Shown in pieces: positions 53,251-63,419 of a stretch of DNA of 64,000 bases. Every line of letters begins with the position of its first letter. Position 1 is the first letter of the stretch. Source of the stretch: Acetobacter senegalensis. GTDB taxonomy: Bacteria; Pseudomonadota; Alphaproteobacteria; Acetobacterales; Acetobacteraceae. The notes beneath the pieces were generated by a model, which searched no databases, was not told the origin of the DNA, and saw only the letters and a list, made by a program, of their open reading frames with translations. The stretch covers positions 1-64,000 of the forward strand of contig NZ_LHZU01000145.1 of the NCBI RefSeq assembly GCF_001580995.1, written 5' to 3'. Made by a program: the position numbers and the translations under genes.

Positions 53251-55623
53251 TTAACGTGCCCAGCTCCAGTTTCGGATTTCCGGCATGTCTTCCCCATATT
53301 CACAAACATAGCGTTGATGTTCAGCCAGTTTGTCCTGCACGGCCTGGTGCGCATAAGCCGCTTTGGAGGCCAGCCTTGGTACGCGCCGGATAACGTTGGC
53401 AGCCAGATGGAACCGATCCAGATGGTTGCGGACCGTCATGTCAAACGGGGTGGTGGTTGTGCCTTCCTCACGGAACCCGTGCACATGGAAGTTGATGGCG
53501 TTCCGGCGCTTGTAAATAAGCTGATGCACCAGGGCAGGATAGCCGTGGAATGCGAAAATAACCGGCTTGTCGGTTGTGAACAGGGTATCAAACGTGGCGT
53601 CTGGCAGGCCGTGCGGGTGCTGGTCTGGCGTTTGCAGCGTCATGAGATCAACCACGTTGACCACGCGGATTTTCAGGTCCGGAATATGTTTGTTGAGAAT
53701 ACTGACAGCCGCCAGTGCTTCCAGTGTTGGCACATCCCCCGCGCAACCGATAATCACGTCTGGTTCTGAGCCTTTATCATTGCTGGCCCATTCCCAGATG
53801 CCAATACCCTGCTGGCAATGGGTGAGTGCGGCATCCATATCCAGCCACTGGAGCTCAGGCTGCTTGCCCGCCACAATCACATTGATACGGTTGCGGCTGC
53901 GCAGGCAATGGTCTGTCACACACAGCAGCGTATTGGCATCCGGCGGCAGATAGATCCGTACCGTTTCGGCTTTTTTGGTCACCATGTGGTTGAGAAAGCC
54001 CGGGTCCTGATGGCTGAACCCGTTATGGTCCTGCCGCCAGACGTGAGAGGTCAGCAGATAATTCAGCGAGGCAATAGGTTGCCGCCACTCGGTTTCAGAT
54101 GCTGTTTTCAACCATTTTGCATGCTGGTTGACCATGGAATCCACAATGTGGATGAACGCTTCATAACAGGACATGAAGCCATGACGGCCCGTCAGCAGAT
54201 AGCCTTCCAGCCAGCCCTGGCACGTATGTTCGCTTAGAATTTCCATCACGTGGCCATCAGGGGAGAGATGGTCATCATAGGAATAGGTTTCCGCGTTCCA
54301 CGCGCGGTTGGTCACATCCAGAACAGCGTTCAGGCGGTTCGAGTTGTTTTCGTCCGGGGCCACAATCCGGAAGTTCCGTTTATCCGCATTGGCGGCCATG
54401 ACATCTTTCAACCACGAGCCCAGAATGCGTGTGGATTCCGCTACGGTCTGGCCCGGGGCCGTGATCTGCACCGCATGGGTGCGGAAGTCGGGCAGGCGCA
54501 GGGGCCGCAGATGGGTGCCGCCATTGGCATAGGGCGTGGCGCTCATGCGTTTGTCGCCCTTGGGCGCAAGGGCAGCAAGTTCCGGTTTTAATGCACCTTT
54601 GGGCGTGAACAGATCATCCGGTTTGTAGGACCGCATCCATTCTTCAAGCACCGCCAGATGGCCGGGCTTGCTCATATTGTCCACCGGCACCTGATGGGAG
54701 CGCCAGTACCCTTCCGTGCGCAGGCCATCAACCGTTTTGGGGCCGGTCCAGCCTTTGGGGCTGCGCAGCACGATCATGGGCCATGCGGGGCGGGTGGTGT
54801 CTCCCTGTGTGCGGGCCTTTTCCTGAATGGCGCTGATGCTGGCAAATGCCTGATCCATGGCTGTGGCCATGGCCTGATGCATGGGGTCAGGTTCATGCCC
54901 TTCCACAAAAATGGGGTCATACCCGCAGCCTTTCAGGAAATCTCTCAGCTCGGGCTTGGGAATGCGGGCCAGAATGGTGGGGTTGGCAATCTTGTAGCCA
55001 TTCAGGTGTAGAATGGGCAGTACTGCCCCGTCTGTCTTGGGGTCAAGAAACTTGTTGGAATGCCAGGATGTGGCCAGTGGCCCCGTTTCTGCTTCTCCAT
55101 CACCGATCACGCAGGCCACAACCAGATCAGGATGGTCAAAAGCCGCGCCATAAGCGTGGGAGAGGCTGTAGCCCAGTTCTCCCCCTTCATGAATGGAGCC
55201 AGGCGTGGTTGCCGCGGCATGGCTGGGGATGCCGCCCGGGAACGAGAACTGGCGGAAGAGGCGGGTCATGCCCTCTTCATCCTGCGTTACGTCCGGAAAA
55301 TATTCTGTGTAGGTGCCTTCCATCCATGTGGAGGCAATCAGCCCCGGAGCGCCATGACCCGGCCCCGCGATGAACAGGATGTTGCGGTCCTGCGCGCGGA
55401 TAATACGGTTAAGGTGCAGCCAGATGAAGTTCAGGCCGGGCGTTGTGCCCCAATGCCCCAGCAGGCGTTTCTTGATGTCCTCCAGCTTCAGTGGCTCACG
55501 CAGTAAAGCATTTTTCAGCAGGTAGATCTGACCAACCGAGAGATAATTGGCAGCGTGCCACCACCTGTTGAACAGGGCCAGATCTGCGGCTGAAAGCGGT
55601 GCTGAGGGAGTTTGCGTGCTCAT
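53251..55623 (-). CDS. xfp: Xylulose-5-phosphate/fructose-6-phosphate phosphoketolase
   Basis: 790 residues, full length. Motifs include [11 protein letters not shown] (about 64-74), the thiamine-diphosphate site [15 protein letters not shown] (about 153-167), and [19 protein letters not shown]. The enzyme splits xylulose 5-phosphate (and often fructose 6-phosphate) with phosphate to acetyl phosphate and a triose or tetrose phosphate. ATG follows AAAGGAC. It lies 47 bases after acetate kinase on the same strand, an operon that turns acetyl phosphate into acetate and ATP. Confidence 0.93.
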   Translation of the reverse strand: MSTQTPSAPLSAADLALFNRWWHAANYLSVGQIYLLKNALLREPLKLEDIKKRLLGHWGTTPGLNFIWLHLNRIIRAQDRNILFIAGPGHGAPGLIASTWMEGTYTEYFPDVTQDEEGMTRLFRQFSFPGGIPSHAAATTPGSIHEGGELGYSLSHAYGAAFDHPDLVVACVIGDGEAETGPLATSWHSNKFLDPKTDGAVLPILHLNGYKIANPTILARIPKPELRDFLKGCGYDPIFVEGHEPDPMHQAMATAMDQAFASISAIQEKARTQGDTTRPAWPMIVLRSPKGWTGPKTVDGLRTEGYWRSHQVPVDNMSKPGHLAVLEEWMRSYKPDDLFTPKGALKPELAALAPKGDKRMSATPYANGGTHLRPLRLPDFRTHAVQITAPGQTVAESTRILGSWLKDVMAANADKRNFRIVAPDENNSNRLNAVLDVTNRAWNAETYSYDDHLSPDGHVMEILSEHTCQGWLEGYLLTGRHGFMSCYEAFIHIVDSMVNQHAKWLKTASETEWRQPIASLNYLLTSHVWRQDHNGFSHQDPGFLNHMVTKKAETVRIYLPPDANTLLCVTDHCLRSRNRINVIVAGKQPELQWLDMDAALTHCQQGIGIWEWASNDKGSEPDVIIGCAGDVPTLEALAAVSILNKHIPDLKIRVVNVVDLMTLQTPDQHPHGLPDATFDTLFTTDKPVIFAFHGYPALVHQLIYKRRNAINFHVHGFREEGTTTTPFDMTVRNHLDRFHLAANVIRRVPRLASKAAYAHQAVQDKLAEHQRYVCEYGEDMPEIRNWSWAR

Positions 55624-55670
55624 GGAGTGTCCTTTTTCAGGAAAGAGGCCGGAAGCAGGAGGCGCAAGGG

Positions 55671-56900
55671 TCAGGCCGGAGAGGCTTTGGCCAGCAGATC
55701 CAGCGTTGAGATGACATCCTTGCAGATCATCAGTTCTTCATTTGTTGGCTCCACGCGGATGATGACGGAACTATCGGGCGTGCTGATAATGGGGGCATGG
55801 CGCTGGTTGGCTTCCGCATCCAGGCGCACACCAACCCACTGCAGGGCAGTGCACACCTCTGCACGGAGGGCGGCATCATTCTCGCCAATGCCTGCGGTGA
55901 AGACGAGCCCATCCAACCCTTGCAGGATGGCCGTAAGGGCACCGATTTCCTGCACCACGCGATAGGCGAACAGATTGAGGGCTTCCCGCGCATTGGCAGC
56001 TTGTGGGGTGGACGCCTTTGCCTGCTCGCGGAGGGAGCGCATATCTGCCGCAAGACCGGAAACACCCAGCAGGCCGGATTGATGGTAGAGGACATCAACA
56101 ATGGTATGCCATCCCGCGCCTTCTTCCTGCATCATGTAGAGCAGGACCCCTGGGTCCAGTGCACCGCAGCGCGTGCCCATCATCAGTCCGTCCAGCGCGG
56201 AGAACCCCATGGTGGTTTCAATGCTCTGGCCGTTTTTCAGGGCGCACAGGCTGGCCCCGCTGCCCAGATGCGCAACAATGGTCCGGCCCTGCGCAAGTTT
56301 GGGATCAATCTCGCGCAGGCGGGAGGAGATATAGGCGTAGGAAAGGCCATGAAAACCGTAGCGCCGCACGCCTGCCTGATCGTATCGGCGGGGAAGGGGC
56401 AGTAATTTGGCCAGCGGGGGCATGGTGTGGTGGAAGCCTGTATCAAAACAGGCAATCTGCGGAAGATCAGGGCGTTCGCGCGCAATCACTTTGATCGGGG
56501 CGAGTGTAACGGTCTGATGCAAGGGGGCGAAGGGCGTCAGCTTTTCCAGTTGCGCCAGAATATCCGGCGTAATGCGCACCGGAGCGATAAAATCAGGGCC
56601 GCCATGAACCACACGGTGGCCCACAGCCACCACTTTCCCACCGTCAAGATGGCTTTCTATCCATTTGAAAAGCGGACCAAGCGAAAACGGGGCTGTTTTA
56701 TCCGTATGGTCTGGCTGGCTCCAGGTACAATCCGTCAGAACGGTGCCTGTGTTGTCCACAGCATGAAAGCGCGGGGAGTCGGGCGTTGTTTCAACTGCGC
56801 CATGTGCCAGCACGGCTGGAGCAGCGTGTGCCTGCAAACGGAACAACGTGAATTTCAGGCTGGATGATCCGCAATTGAAGGCCAGTATGACGTCTGACAA
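55671..56900 (-). CDS. ackA: Acetate kinase
   Basis: 409 residues with the family signature [13 protein letters not shown] near the start, VVHGG (about 118-122), HLGSGASL and [12 protein letters not shown] near the end. It converts acetyl phosphate and ADP to acetate and ATP. The start codon is TTG at 56900, with GGGAG about 10 bases upstream; no ATG gives the conserved N-terminus. No phosphotransacetylase is nearby, so the acetyl phosphate source is the adjacent phosphoketolase. Confidence 0.93.
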   Translation of the reverse strand: MSDVILAFNCGSSSLKFTLFRLQAHAAPAVLAHGAVETTPDSPRFHAVDNTGTVLTDCTWSQPDHTDKTAPFSLGPLFKWIESHLDGGKVVAVGHRVVHGGPDFIAPVRITPDILAQLEKLTPFAPLHQTVTLAPIKVIARERPDLPQIACFDTGFHHTMPPLAKLLPLPRRYDQAGVRRYGFHGLSYAYISSRLREIDPKLAQGRTIVAHLGSGASLCALKNGQSIETTMGFSALDGLMMGTRCGALDPGVLLYMMQEEGAGWHTIVDVLYHQSGLLGVSGLAADMRSLREQAKASTPQAANAREALNLFAYRVVQEIGALTAILQGLDGLVFTAGIGENDAALRAEVCTALQWVGVRLDAEANQRHAPIISTPDSSVIIRVEPTNEELMICKDVISTLDLLAKASPA

Positions 56901-57354
56901 CCCAGGGGCTCCCGTTGCTTGATAGTGGAGAAGGCGTTTGCAAGCATAACGTTAAACGGGTGATGCCCGTATTGATACGCCTCATGCCGAGCACTTTTTC
57001 AGGAATTTGTAACAGACAAACGCCGGTCGTCGTTCCCCGAGGTGCAGGGATAGCAAGCAAATCCGCCTTGTGCTGAAGAGTGTGAAAATGCTGGCTGCCG
57101 CAATAAGGAAGGCTGCCTTGCCCGAATAGAATGATTTTTTGGCAGATATCGTGGGGTAAGGCGCGTCTTGTCAGCGCACAAAAATGTCCGGCTTTTCCGA
57201 GAGAATAATGCATACGGGGCGTTAATGCTGAAAAAGGGACTGTTGGGCCGTGTTCTCTCACGACGGAACGAAAAAGGGGCAGCAATAGGGTGAAATGGAA
57301 AACGGCTCAGACTGCGTGAGCTTTCCGGCTGAGCTTATTTTTTAAAGAGGCTGT
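56901..57354. other. Intergenic region between hpnG and ackA
   Basis: About 450 bases. It must hold the ackA-xfp promoter and the end of the hopanoid operon. Long open frames here have no family features. I saw no strong hairpin. Confidence 0.45.
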
Positions 57355-58059
57355 TCAGGCAGCCAAACGCGCAAAGGCCGGTTGGGCGCGCTGGTGGTTC
57401 AGAAAAGTCTGCATGGCCGAGCGAGCCATTCCTGCGTCCCGGCCCAGGGCAATAAGCCCCGGAATCTGGCCGGGATGGCGCAGAAGGGACTTTGTAAGAG
57501 CCCCAACCTTCAGGCCGCCATCAGGCGACAACACTGTGCCTGCAATGGAAGGAAGAGAACGGGTTGCGGGATCACATACCACCCGCAGTACGGCGAATGG
57601 TAGCCCAGCCTCATCAGCAGTACGGGCCAGAAAACCACTTTCCATATCCAGCGCGGCACAATGAGAAGACGCGAACAGACGCGCCTTTTCATCCGCGTTC
57701 AAGACAACATCGTCACTGTGGAGCAACGATCCGCTTAGGACACCAGACTGCCCGGCCCCCAGAATGTGGCGCAAGGTAGCGTCTGCCGTGTAAGCACTGC
57801 CCCATGCCGAGACTTTTTCTGGCACGATAATGCTGCCCGCAGGCAAATTCGGGTCGAGGCCAGCGGCAAGCCCGAAAGAGAGAAGGCAATCTGCACCACA
57901 GGCCGCAAGGCGAGCGGCTTCCCGCAGGGCGCCTGCACGGCAGGCCCCGCTGGCGGCAATGGCCGCATGCGGAAAAACCTGCCGGATAAAGCGGGCTTCG
58001 GCCTTAAGCCCGACCAGAATACCCGGCCGGGATGGGGATGGCTGAGCAGATTGCGCCAT
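57355..58059 (-). CDS. hpnG: Hopanoid-associated nucleoside phosphorylase
   Basis: 234 residues of the PNP/MTAN fold: LLSFGLAAGLDPNLPAGSIIVPE (about 60-82) and ALDMESGFLARTADEAGLPFAVLRVVCD (about 133-160), including the conserved Met-Glu. HpnG removes adenine from adenosylhopane to make ribosylhopane. It starts 6 bases after the cyclase stop, in the usual shc-hpnG order. hpnH, its upstream partner in the pathway, is not in the window. Confidence 0.87.
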   Translation of the reverse strand: MAQSAQPSPSRPGILVGLKAEARFIRQVFPHAAIAASGACRAGALREAARLAACGADCLLSFGLAAGLDPNLPAGSIIVPEKVSAWGSAYTADATLRHILGAGQSGVLSGSLLHSDDVVLNADEKARLFASSHCAALDMESGFLARTADEAGLPFAVLRVVCDPATRSLPSIAGTVLSPDGGLKVGALTKSLLRHPGQIPGLIALGRDAGMARSAMQTFLNHQRAQPAFARLAA

Positions 58060-58065
58060 GGAGCC

Positions 58066-60036
58066 TCAGAACCCGAACGCGACGCGGCGGGTGTTGCTGC
58101 TTTCCAGATTACGGTAGCGGGCCAGCGCCATCAGCGGGAAGAACTGCTTGTATCCATGGTAGCGCAGGTAGAACACCTTCGGGAATCCAACGGCATTGTA
58201 GGGATCTTCATGCCATTCGCCGTTTTCATCCTGCTGTTCGGCCAGCCATGCCATGCCCTTTGCTACGGCGGGATCATCCCGGCGGCCAGCGGCCATCAGG
58301 CCCAGCGTAGCCCATGCGGTCTGGGACGGCAGGCTCTCGCCATAGGTGCCGTGTGCGCCGCCTTCATAGGATTCGCAGCCTTCACCCCAGCCACCATCGG
58401 CACCCTGAACGGAACGCAGCCATTCCACGGCTTTCACCACAGCCGGATCATCATGTGAGATACCCGCCGCGTTGAAGGCGCACAGAACAGACCACGTGCC
58501 ATAAATATAGTTGGTGCCCCAACGGCCAAACCAAGAACCGTCTTCTTCCTGGTCCTTGCGCAGATATTCTATGGCACGGTCAATAACTGCTTGATCTTCC
58601 ACATGCCCAAGCTGGGCCAGAAAGGAAATGCAGCGTGCCGTAACGTCTGCTGTCGGTGGGTCAAGCAGCGCGCCATGGTCTGCAAACGGAATGTGGTTGA
58701 GCAGATCCTTGTTGTTATCGATATCAAAGGCGCCCCAACCTCCGTTGGTGCTCTGCATACCGATAATCCACTGGCGGGCGCGTTCCAGAGCCTCGGCATT
58801 GGCCGGGTCACCTTCACGGTGCAGCAGCATGCCAACAACAGCGGTATCATCCACATCCGGATAATAATCATTGCCGTACTGGAAGGCCCAGCCGCCGGGG
58901 GCAAGGTCAGGCTTGTTGATGGCCCAGTCGCCCTTCACGTCCAGAATCTGCTTGTCGCGTAGCCATGCGCTGGCTTTGCGGAGTTCCGTGAGCGTTTCTT
59001 CCGGAGCCACACCATTGGGGCCGGAGGCGGCTTCAAGCATGGCATGGCCAGACAGGCCGGTATCCCAAATGGGGGAGACGCAGGGTTGGCAGTAGGCTTC
59101 ATCATCCTTGATGACCAGCAGCTTCTGCACCGCTTTCCATGCCGTTACCGCGCGGGGATCTTCATCTGGCACACCAAGAGCCCGGTACATCATGACCACG
59201 TTGGCCATGGCCGGATAAATGGCACCCAGTCCATCTTCTCCGTTCAGGCGGGGTTCAATGAAGTCCACTGCCGCCTTGATGGCTTTGTCATGCGTTTTGG
59301 TCGGAATAAACGGCAGAACCGGGCGCAGAACCGTATCCAGCCCCTTGAAGACCCGGCCCCAGACGGAACGGTAAGGACCACGGATCCAGTCTTTCACCAC
59401 TTCCGGGGGTGTTACAAACAGTTCGCGCACGTGAATCTGGCGCGGGTTGATGGCAATAGGTTTGAGGGCCGCAAGAACCAGAAGGGGCGCCACCACCGTG
59501 CGGGACCAGTAAGACATGTTCCATACGGAGAAGAATGCCTTGCGGGGCAGCAGCATCAGTTCCACTGGCATCACTGGCGTGGCGCGCCAGGGGGCATCTC
59601 CAAACAGGGCCAACTGACACCGGGTGAACACGTTGGTGCGCTCTGCGCCACCGTGATCCAGAATGGCTTCCCGTGCCCGGCGCATGTGCGGGGCGTTGAT
59701 GTCATCCCCAACGGCTTTAAGCGCGAAGTAGGCTTTTACCGAAGCGGAGAGATCAAACTTGCCGTTGTGATACAGAGGCCAGCCACCGTGATCCTTGCTC
59801 TGGATACGGCGCAGGTAGTTCCCTATTTTCTGTTCAAGCGCATCATCAATACGGTCCAGATAGTGCTCAAGCAGCACATATTCCGCCGGGATGGTGGCGT
59901 CAGCTTCAAGTTCGTAAACCCAGTGGCCATCAGCCTGCTGGCGCTTGCCCAATGCGGCATGAGCGTTTGTGACTGCGCGATCCAGTGTTTCTTTGGAAAC
60001 GGGGGCGTCGGAAAAAGCGCTGCCGTCAGCGGCCAT
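58066..60036 (-). CDS. shc: Squalene-hopene cyclase
   Basis: 656 residues. The catalytic D394-V-D-D-T-A motif (DXDDTA), several QW motifs (QSTNGGWGAF, QEEDGSWFGRWG, QGADGGWGE) and GTGFP-like C-terminal VGFPKVFYLRYHGY are present. The enzyme is a monotopic membrane protein that cyclises squalene to hopene and hopanol. It is central in the hpn operon, 57 bases after hpnE. Confidence 0.95.
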   Translation of the reverse strand: MAADGSAFSDAPVSKETLDRAVTNAHAALGKRQQADGHWVYELEADATIPAEYVLLEHYLDRIDDALEQKIGNYLRRIQSKDHGGWPLYHNGKFDLSASVKAYFALKAVGDDINAPHMRRAREAILDHGGAERTNVFTRCQLALFGDAPWRATPVMPVELMLLPRKAFFSVWNMSYWSRTVVAPLLVLAALKPIAINPRQIHVRELFVTPPEVVKDWIRGPYRSVWGRVFKGLDTVLRPVLPFIPTKTHDKAIKAAVDFIEPRLNGEDGLGAIYPAMANVVMMYRALGVPDEDPRAVTAWKAVQKLLVIKDDEAYCQPCVSPIWDTGLSGHAMLEAASGPNGVAPEETLTELRKASAWLRDKQILDVKGDWAINKPDLAPGGWAFQYGNDYYPDVDDTAVVGMLLHREGDPANAEALERARQWIIGMQSTNGGWGAFDIDNNKDLLNHIPFADHGALLDPPTADVTARCISFLAQLGHVEDQAVIDRAIEYLRKDQEEDGSWFGRWGTNYIYGTWSVLCAFNAAGISHDDPAVVKAVEWLRSVQGADGGWGEGCESYEGGAHGTYGESLPSQTAWATLGLMAAGRRDDPAVAKGMAWLAEQQDENGEWHEDPYNAVGFPKVFYLRYHGYKQFFPLMALARYRNLESSNTRRVAFGF

Positions 60037-60093
60037 GTCGATTGTTCCTTTTAGCTTTCAGCGTTGAATTGGAAAAAGCCCGACATGATGGGA

Positions 60094-61392
60094 TCATGAC
60101 GGAGAGCGAAGCCCAAGCGTATAAACAGCCCTTACACCTGAGCGCATTGCGCCTTCCAGTGTGGCGGGCAATCCGGTTGCCGTCCAGTCACCAGCCAGCG
60201 CCAGATTGACCAGCGCCGTTGCTGGGCCGGGCCGTAGGCGGTTCTGTTCTGGGGTTGCGGCAAAGGTGGCCCGTTTCTCCCACACCACCCGTTGCTGGGG
60301 CGGGGTGTCTGGCAGGGCTTCCATCAGAACCGGGTCACACGCATGGCGGACATCCTGCCAGATGGTGCGGGCCAGTTCATCCGGGTCCTGTTCCGTAAAG
60401 CGGTTTGCGGCGCTGACAGTTACGGAGAGGATGTCATCCCGCAGGAAAACCCACTCCGCAATGCTGCCCACCAACCCCATGAATCCACTTTTGGCGAATG
60501 TGCCAAGCGGGCGTGGGGGGGCAGCCAGACGGAAATGCAGGTTCAGGATGCTTTCAAACGCATCAGGTGCGGTAAAGCCCTGCACGCGGCCATCCAGCAG
60601 GCTGGCGGCAACCGGAGCAGGCACGGCAAGAATAACAAAATCGTCGTCCGTCAGCGGAATACTGCCTTCTGGGCCGTGCAGGGCAGTAATGCGGCCACGC
60701 TCAATATCCAGGCCACCAATGCGGCTTTGGGTCCGGATTTCCGCCTGCATCACACGCAGATGCGCCAGCGCGGGGTCCACCAGTGTCTCGGACAATCCAT
60801 CCCGCGCATACCATGGCACACAGGCTTCCCCGCCCAGAGAGAGGGATTCTCGAATGACCGCGCCAAGGAGCGCAGCGCTCCCTGTCTCGCAGGGGGTGTT
60901 GAGTGCGGAAATAGCAAAGGGCTCAAGCAGACGGCGGGAAAAGGCACCCGGCAGCAGGCACTCGGCCACGGTCTGATCTTCCTTGGCGGACATCAGCTTT
61001 TGCAGGCTGCGCAGTTCCACCAGTCGCATATCCGGCACCCGGCGATGCGGCTGGAAGACCCACCACGGAACCCGCCCGCGGGAGAGATCAAGCGTCCAGC
61101 GTGCATCTTCGGCCAGATCGACAAACGGAAACAGGGGTTCCCGCGGGCCAGTTAACGTGTCCAGCCCGCCGGTCATGGCCAGATAGCGGAACACGGTCTT
61201 GTTGGCGGAAAGAAGCAGATGGTTCCCGTTATCAATCCGGCACCCGATCTGACGATCTTCATAGGAACGGGCACGACCGCCACAGGCGCGTCCGGCTTCG
61301 TGCAGCACAATATGCTTGCCAGCGCCAGCCGCTTCTACTGCTGCGGCCAGTCCGGCCATGCCGCCGCCAATAATGTGCAGGGTGCCTGCCAT
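60094..61392 (-). CDS. hpnE: Hydroxysqualene dehydroxylase (squalene-associated FAD enzyme)
   Basis: 432 residues. The N-terminal FAD motif IIGGGMAGLAAAVEAAGAG (about 7-25) is followed by HEAGRACGGRARSY, and the C-terminus has LALAGDWTATGLPATLEGAMRSG. HpnE reduces hydroxysqualene to squalene after HpnC and HpnD. Gene order C-D-E-shc is that of known hopanoid operons. Confidence 0.92.
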   Translation of the reverse strand: MAGTLHIIGGGMAGLAAAVEAAGAGKHIVLHEAGRACGGRARSYEDRQIGCRIDNGNHLLLSANKTVFRYLAMTGGLDTLTGPREPLFPFVDLAEDARWTLDLSRGRVPWWVFQPHRRVPDMRLVELRSLQKLMSAKEDQTVAECLLPGAFSRRLLEPFAISALNTPCETGSAALLGAVIRESLSLGGEACVPWYARDGLSETLVDPALAHLRVMQAEIRTQSRIGGLDIERGRITALHGPEGSIPLTDDDFVILAVPAPVAASLLDGRVQGFTAPDAFESILNLHFRLAAPPRPLGTFAKSGFMGLVGSIAEWVFLRDDILSVTVSAANRFTEQDPDELARTIWQDVRHACDPVLMEALPDTPPQQRVVWEKRATFAATPEQNRLRPGPATALVNLALAGDWTATGLPATLEGAMRSGVRAVYTLGLRSPS

Positions 61393-61417
61393 TCTGTGTG
61401 CTCTTTCCGCTCTCAGC

Positions 61418-62308
61418 TTACGGGAGGTAGGAGGCGGTCAGCCAGAAGGCCTTGCCCAGAGTGGAGGTGTGAGGCCGGTCCAGCAAGACGGCGCTGTTCC
61501 AGCCGCGCTTCCGCATGGCCACCAGCACAGCCTCATAGCTTGCCCCCATGATGCGCGCTGGCAGCATGGCCTTGGGGCGGCAGTGGCGCATGGTGGCAAA
61601 AGCGGCGCGGAAATGATCTTCCGCACGGGCGGCCAGAATGTTGGCTACATCCTGCAAGCCGGGAGCCGAGAGCGCCTTGATGGGATCATGCGGCACATTG
61701 AAGCGTGTCAGAAGATCGCCCGGCAGATAAAGCCGACCACGCGCGGCATCTTCTGCAATGTCACGCAGGATGTTGGTCAACTGTAAAGCGCGGCCGAGGT
61801 GATGCGCCACTTTGTCCGCTTCCTGCGTGCTGTCCCCAAAAATACGGACAGAAAGGCGGCCAACGGCGGAGGCTACGCGATCACAATACAGATCAAGCGT
61901 TTTTTCGTCCGGGGCGACAATGGTGTTTTCGGCATCCATGATCATGCCGTCAATCACCGCATCAAAATCTTCCTGCCGAAGGGAGAAGAAACGGATGGTG
62001 GCCATCAGAACGCGATCAAGCGGGTCAATCGCTTTGCCATCATAGAGATCAGCAATGTGCTGATGCCATGCGTCCAGACGGGCCTTGCGCTCTTCCATGG
62101 GTTCATACCCATCGGCAATGTCATCCACTACGCGGCAGAAGGCATAGATGGCGTACATGCCGTAGCGGCGCATGGGGGGCAGAATGCGCATACCGGCGGC
62201 AAAGGATGTGCCAGCCTGTTTTACTGTGCTTTCTACCCACGCCAGATCAGCAGGATCACACCCAAGCGGGGTTGGCTTGTCATGCGTCTGGATGTCTTCG
62301 GCTGTCAC
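61418..62308 (-). CDS. hpnD: Presqualene diphosphate synthase
   Basis: 296 residues of the squalene/phytoene synthase superfamily, with Asp-rich motifs VVDDIADGY (about 60-68) and NILRDIAEDAARGRLYLP (about 178-195). HpnD joins two farnesyl diphosphates to presqualene diphosphate. The start is GTG 62308. Downstream hpnE follows after 25 bases. Confidence 0.92.
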   Translation of the reverse strand: MTAEDIQTHDKPTPLGCDPADLAWVESTVKQAGTSFAAGMRILPPMRRYGMYAIYAFCRVVDDIADGYEPMEERKARLDAWHQHIADLYDGKAIDPLDRVLMATIRFFSLRQEDFDAVIDGMIMDAENTIVAPDEKTLDLYCDRVASAVGRLSVRIFGDSTQEADKVAHHLGRALQLTNILRDIAEDAARGRLYLPGDLLTRFNVPHDPIKALSAPGLQDVANILAARAEDHFRAAFATMRHCRPKAMLPARIMGASYEAVLVAMRKRGWNSAVLLDRPHTSTLGKAFWLTASYLP

Positions 62309-62380
62309 GCGCTTTCCACCTGTTGGTTCATGGTTGTTCGAAACACGGTCTTTTTACAGAACTTCCGGCAGAGGGAAAGC

Positions 62381-63268
62381 TCAAGACCATCCCCGCAGGG
62401 CCGCAAGGGCTGCATGCATGGCATCAGTCCGTTTCAGGGCAACCCGCCCAGCCAGAGGATCTTCCCGGCGCAGGCGCAGGGTCAGCCGCTTGGCCAGTTC
62501 CACAATGGCGGCACATTCCATACGGAAACGGCGGTCTTTAATATGGGAGGGCAGCGTGGAGGCCTGACGGTTGAGATTGTCCACACCATCCAGCAGGGTA
62601 TTGAAGACGCGGCGCAGGCGCGGGCTGGTGCGTCCGGCCAGAATGTCCTCCTGCGATGCTCCGGCCAGCGCCAGCATGTCTGACGGCAGGTAGCAGCGTT
62701 TCAGCCGGATCAGGTCTCCCTGACAGTCCTGTAAATGGTTCAGAATCTGGAGAGAGGTGCACAGCGCATCAGATGCCGGGAAAGCATTGAGGCTTTCACG
62801 GTGCAACTGAATAAGGAAGCGCCCGACAGGATTGGCGGAATATTTGCAGTAGCGCAGCAGGTCATCCCACGTTTTGTATTCCACCCCGCGAGAATCATCC
62901 CGGAAGGCGATGATCAGATCTGTTGCGGTTTCAAAGGGAACCCCAGTGCGAGTGAGAGAGGCCCGGAGCACGGCGGCACTCATGGAGTCCTGTCGTGTAA
63001 TGGCTTCCCGCTTGCCCAGAAGAACGTCTTCCATGGCGTTCAGGCGGGCCAGCTTTTCCTCTGGTGTCAGGGTTTCACAGTCCGCAATGTCATCAATCAC
63101 GCGGGCGTAGGCGTAATAGGCATGCACATGCGGGCGCAGCGCCTTGCTGATCAGCAGGGAGCCAACAGGAAAATTCTCGTCAGACGCACCCTTGCCGGAG
63201 GAAACGTCTGCCGTGCCCCATACAGATGATGTCTCGGTCATGCTCGGCTCTGCGCGGTTGGCTATCAT
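62381..63268 (-). CDS. hpnC: Hydroxysqualene synthase
   Basis: 295 residues, second squalene/phytoene synthase paralogue, with VIDDIADCE and NHLQDCQGDLIRLKRCYLP. HpnC converts presqualene diphosphate to hydroxysqualene. ATG 63268 is used; ATG 63241 (MTETSS) is an alternative start with weaker evidence either way. Confidence 0.9.
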   Translation of the reverse strand: MIANRAEPSMTETSSVWGTADVSSGKGASDENFPVGSLLISKALRPHVHAYYAYARVIDDIADCETLTPEEKLARLNAMEDVLLGKREAITRQDSMSAAVLRASLTRTGVPFETATDLIIAFRDDSRGVEYKTWDDLLRYCKYSANPVGRFLIQLHRESLNAFPASDALCTSLQILNHLQDCQGDLIRLKRCYLPSDMLALAGASQEDILAGRTSPRLRRVFNTLLDGVDNLNRQASTLPSHIKDRRFRMECAAIVELAKRLTLRLRREDPLAGRVALKRTDAMHAALAALRGWS

Positions 63269-63419
63269 GAAGCGGACCTTTACACCCTCTGTTCAGGCGT
63301 GCCTACTCCTTGCGCGTGCAGACAGATTTTCTGGCCGGGTCCCGGGTTGAAGCAGGACCGGGTTTTCGCCTGCCCTGTGGTGTTGGGGTATTGCTCCGCC
63401 TGTTCTGCTTGGGGTGGGG

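Noticed and set aside
56791-57285. 164-residue open frame overlapping the ackA 5' end
   Set aside because: Overlaps the conserved start of acetate kinase on the same strand in another frame, and the translation has no domain or signal features.
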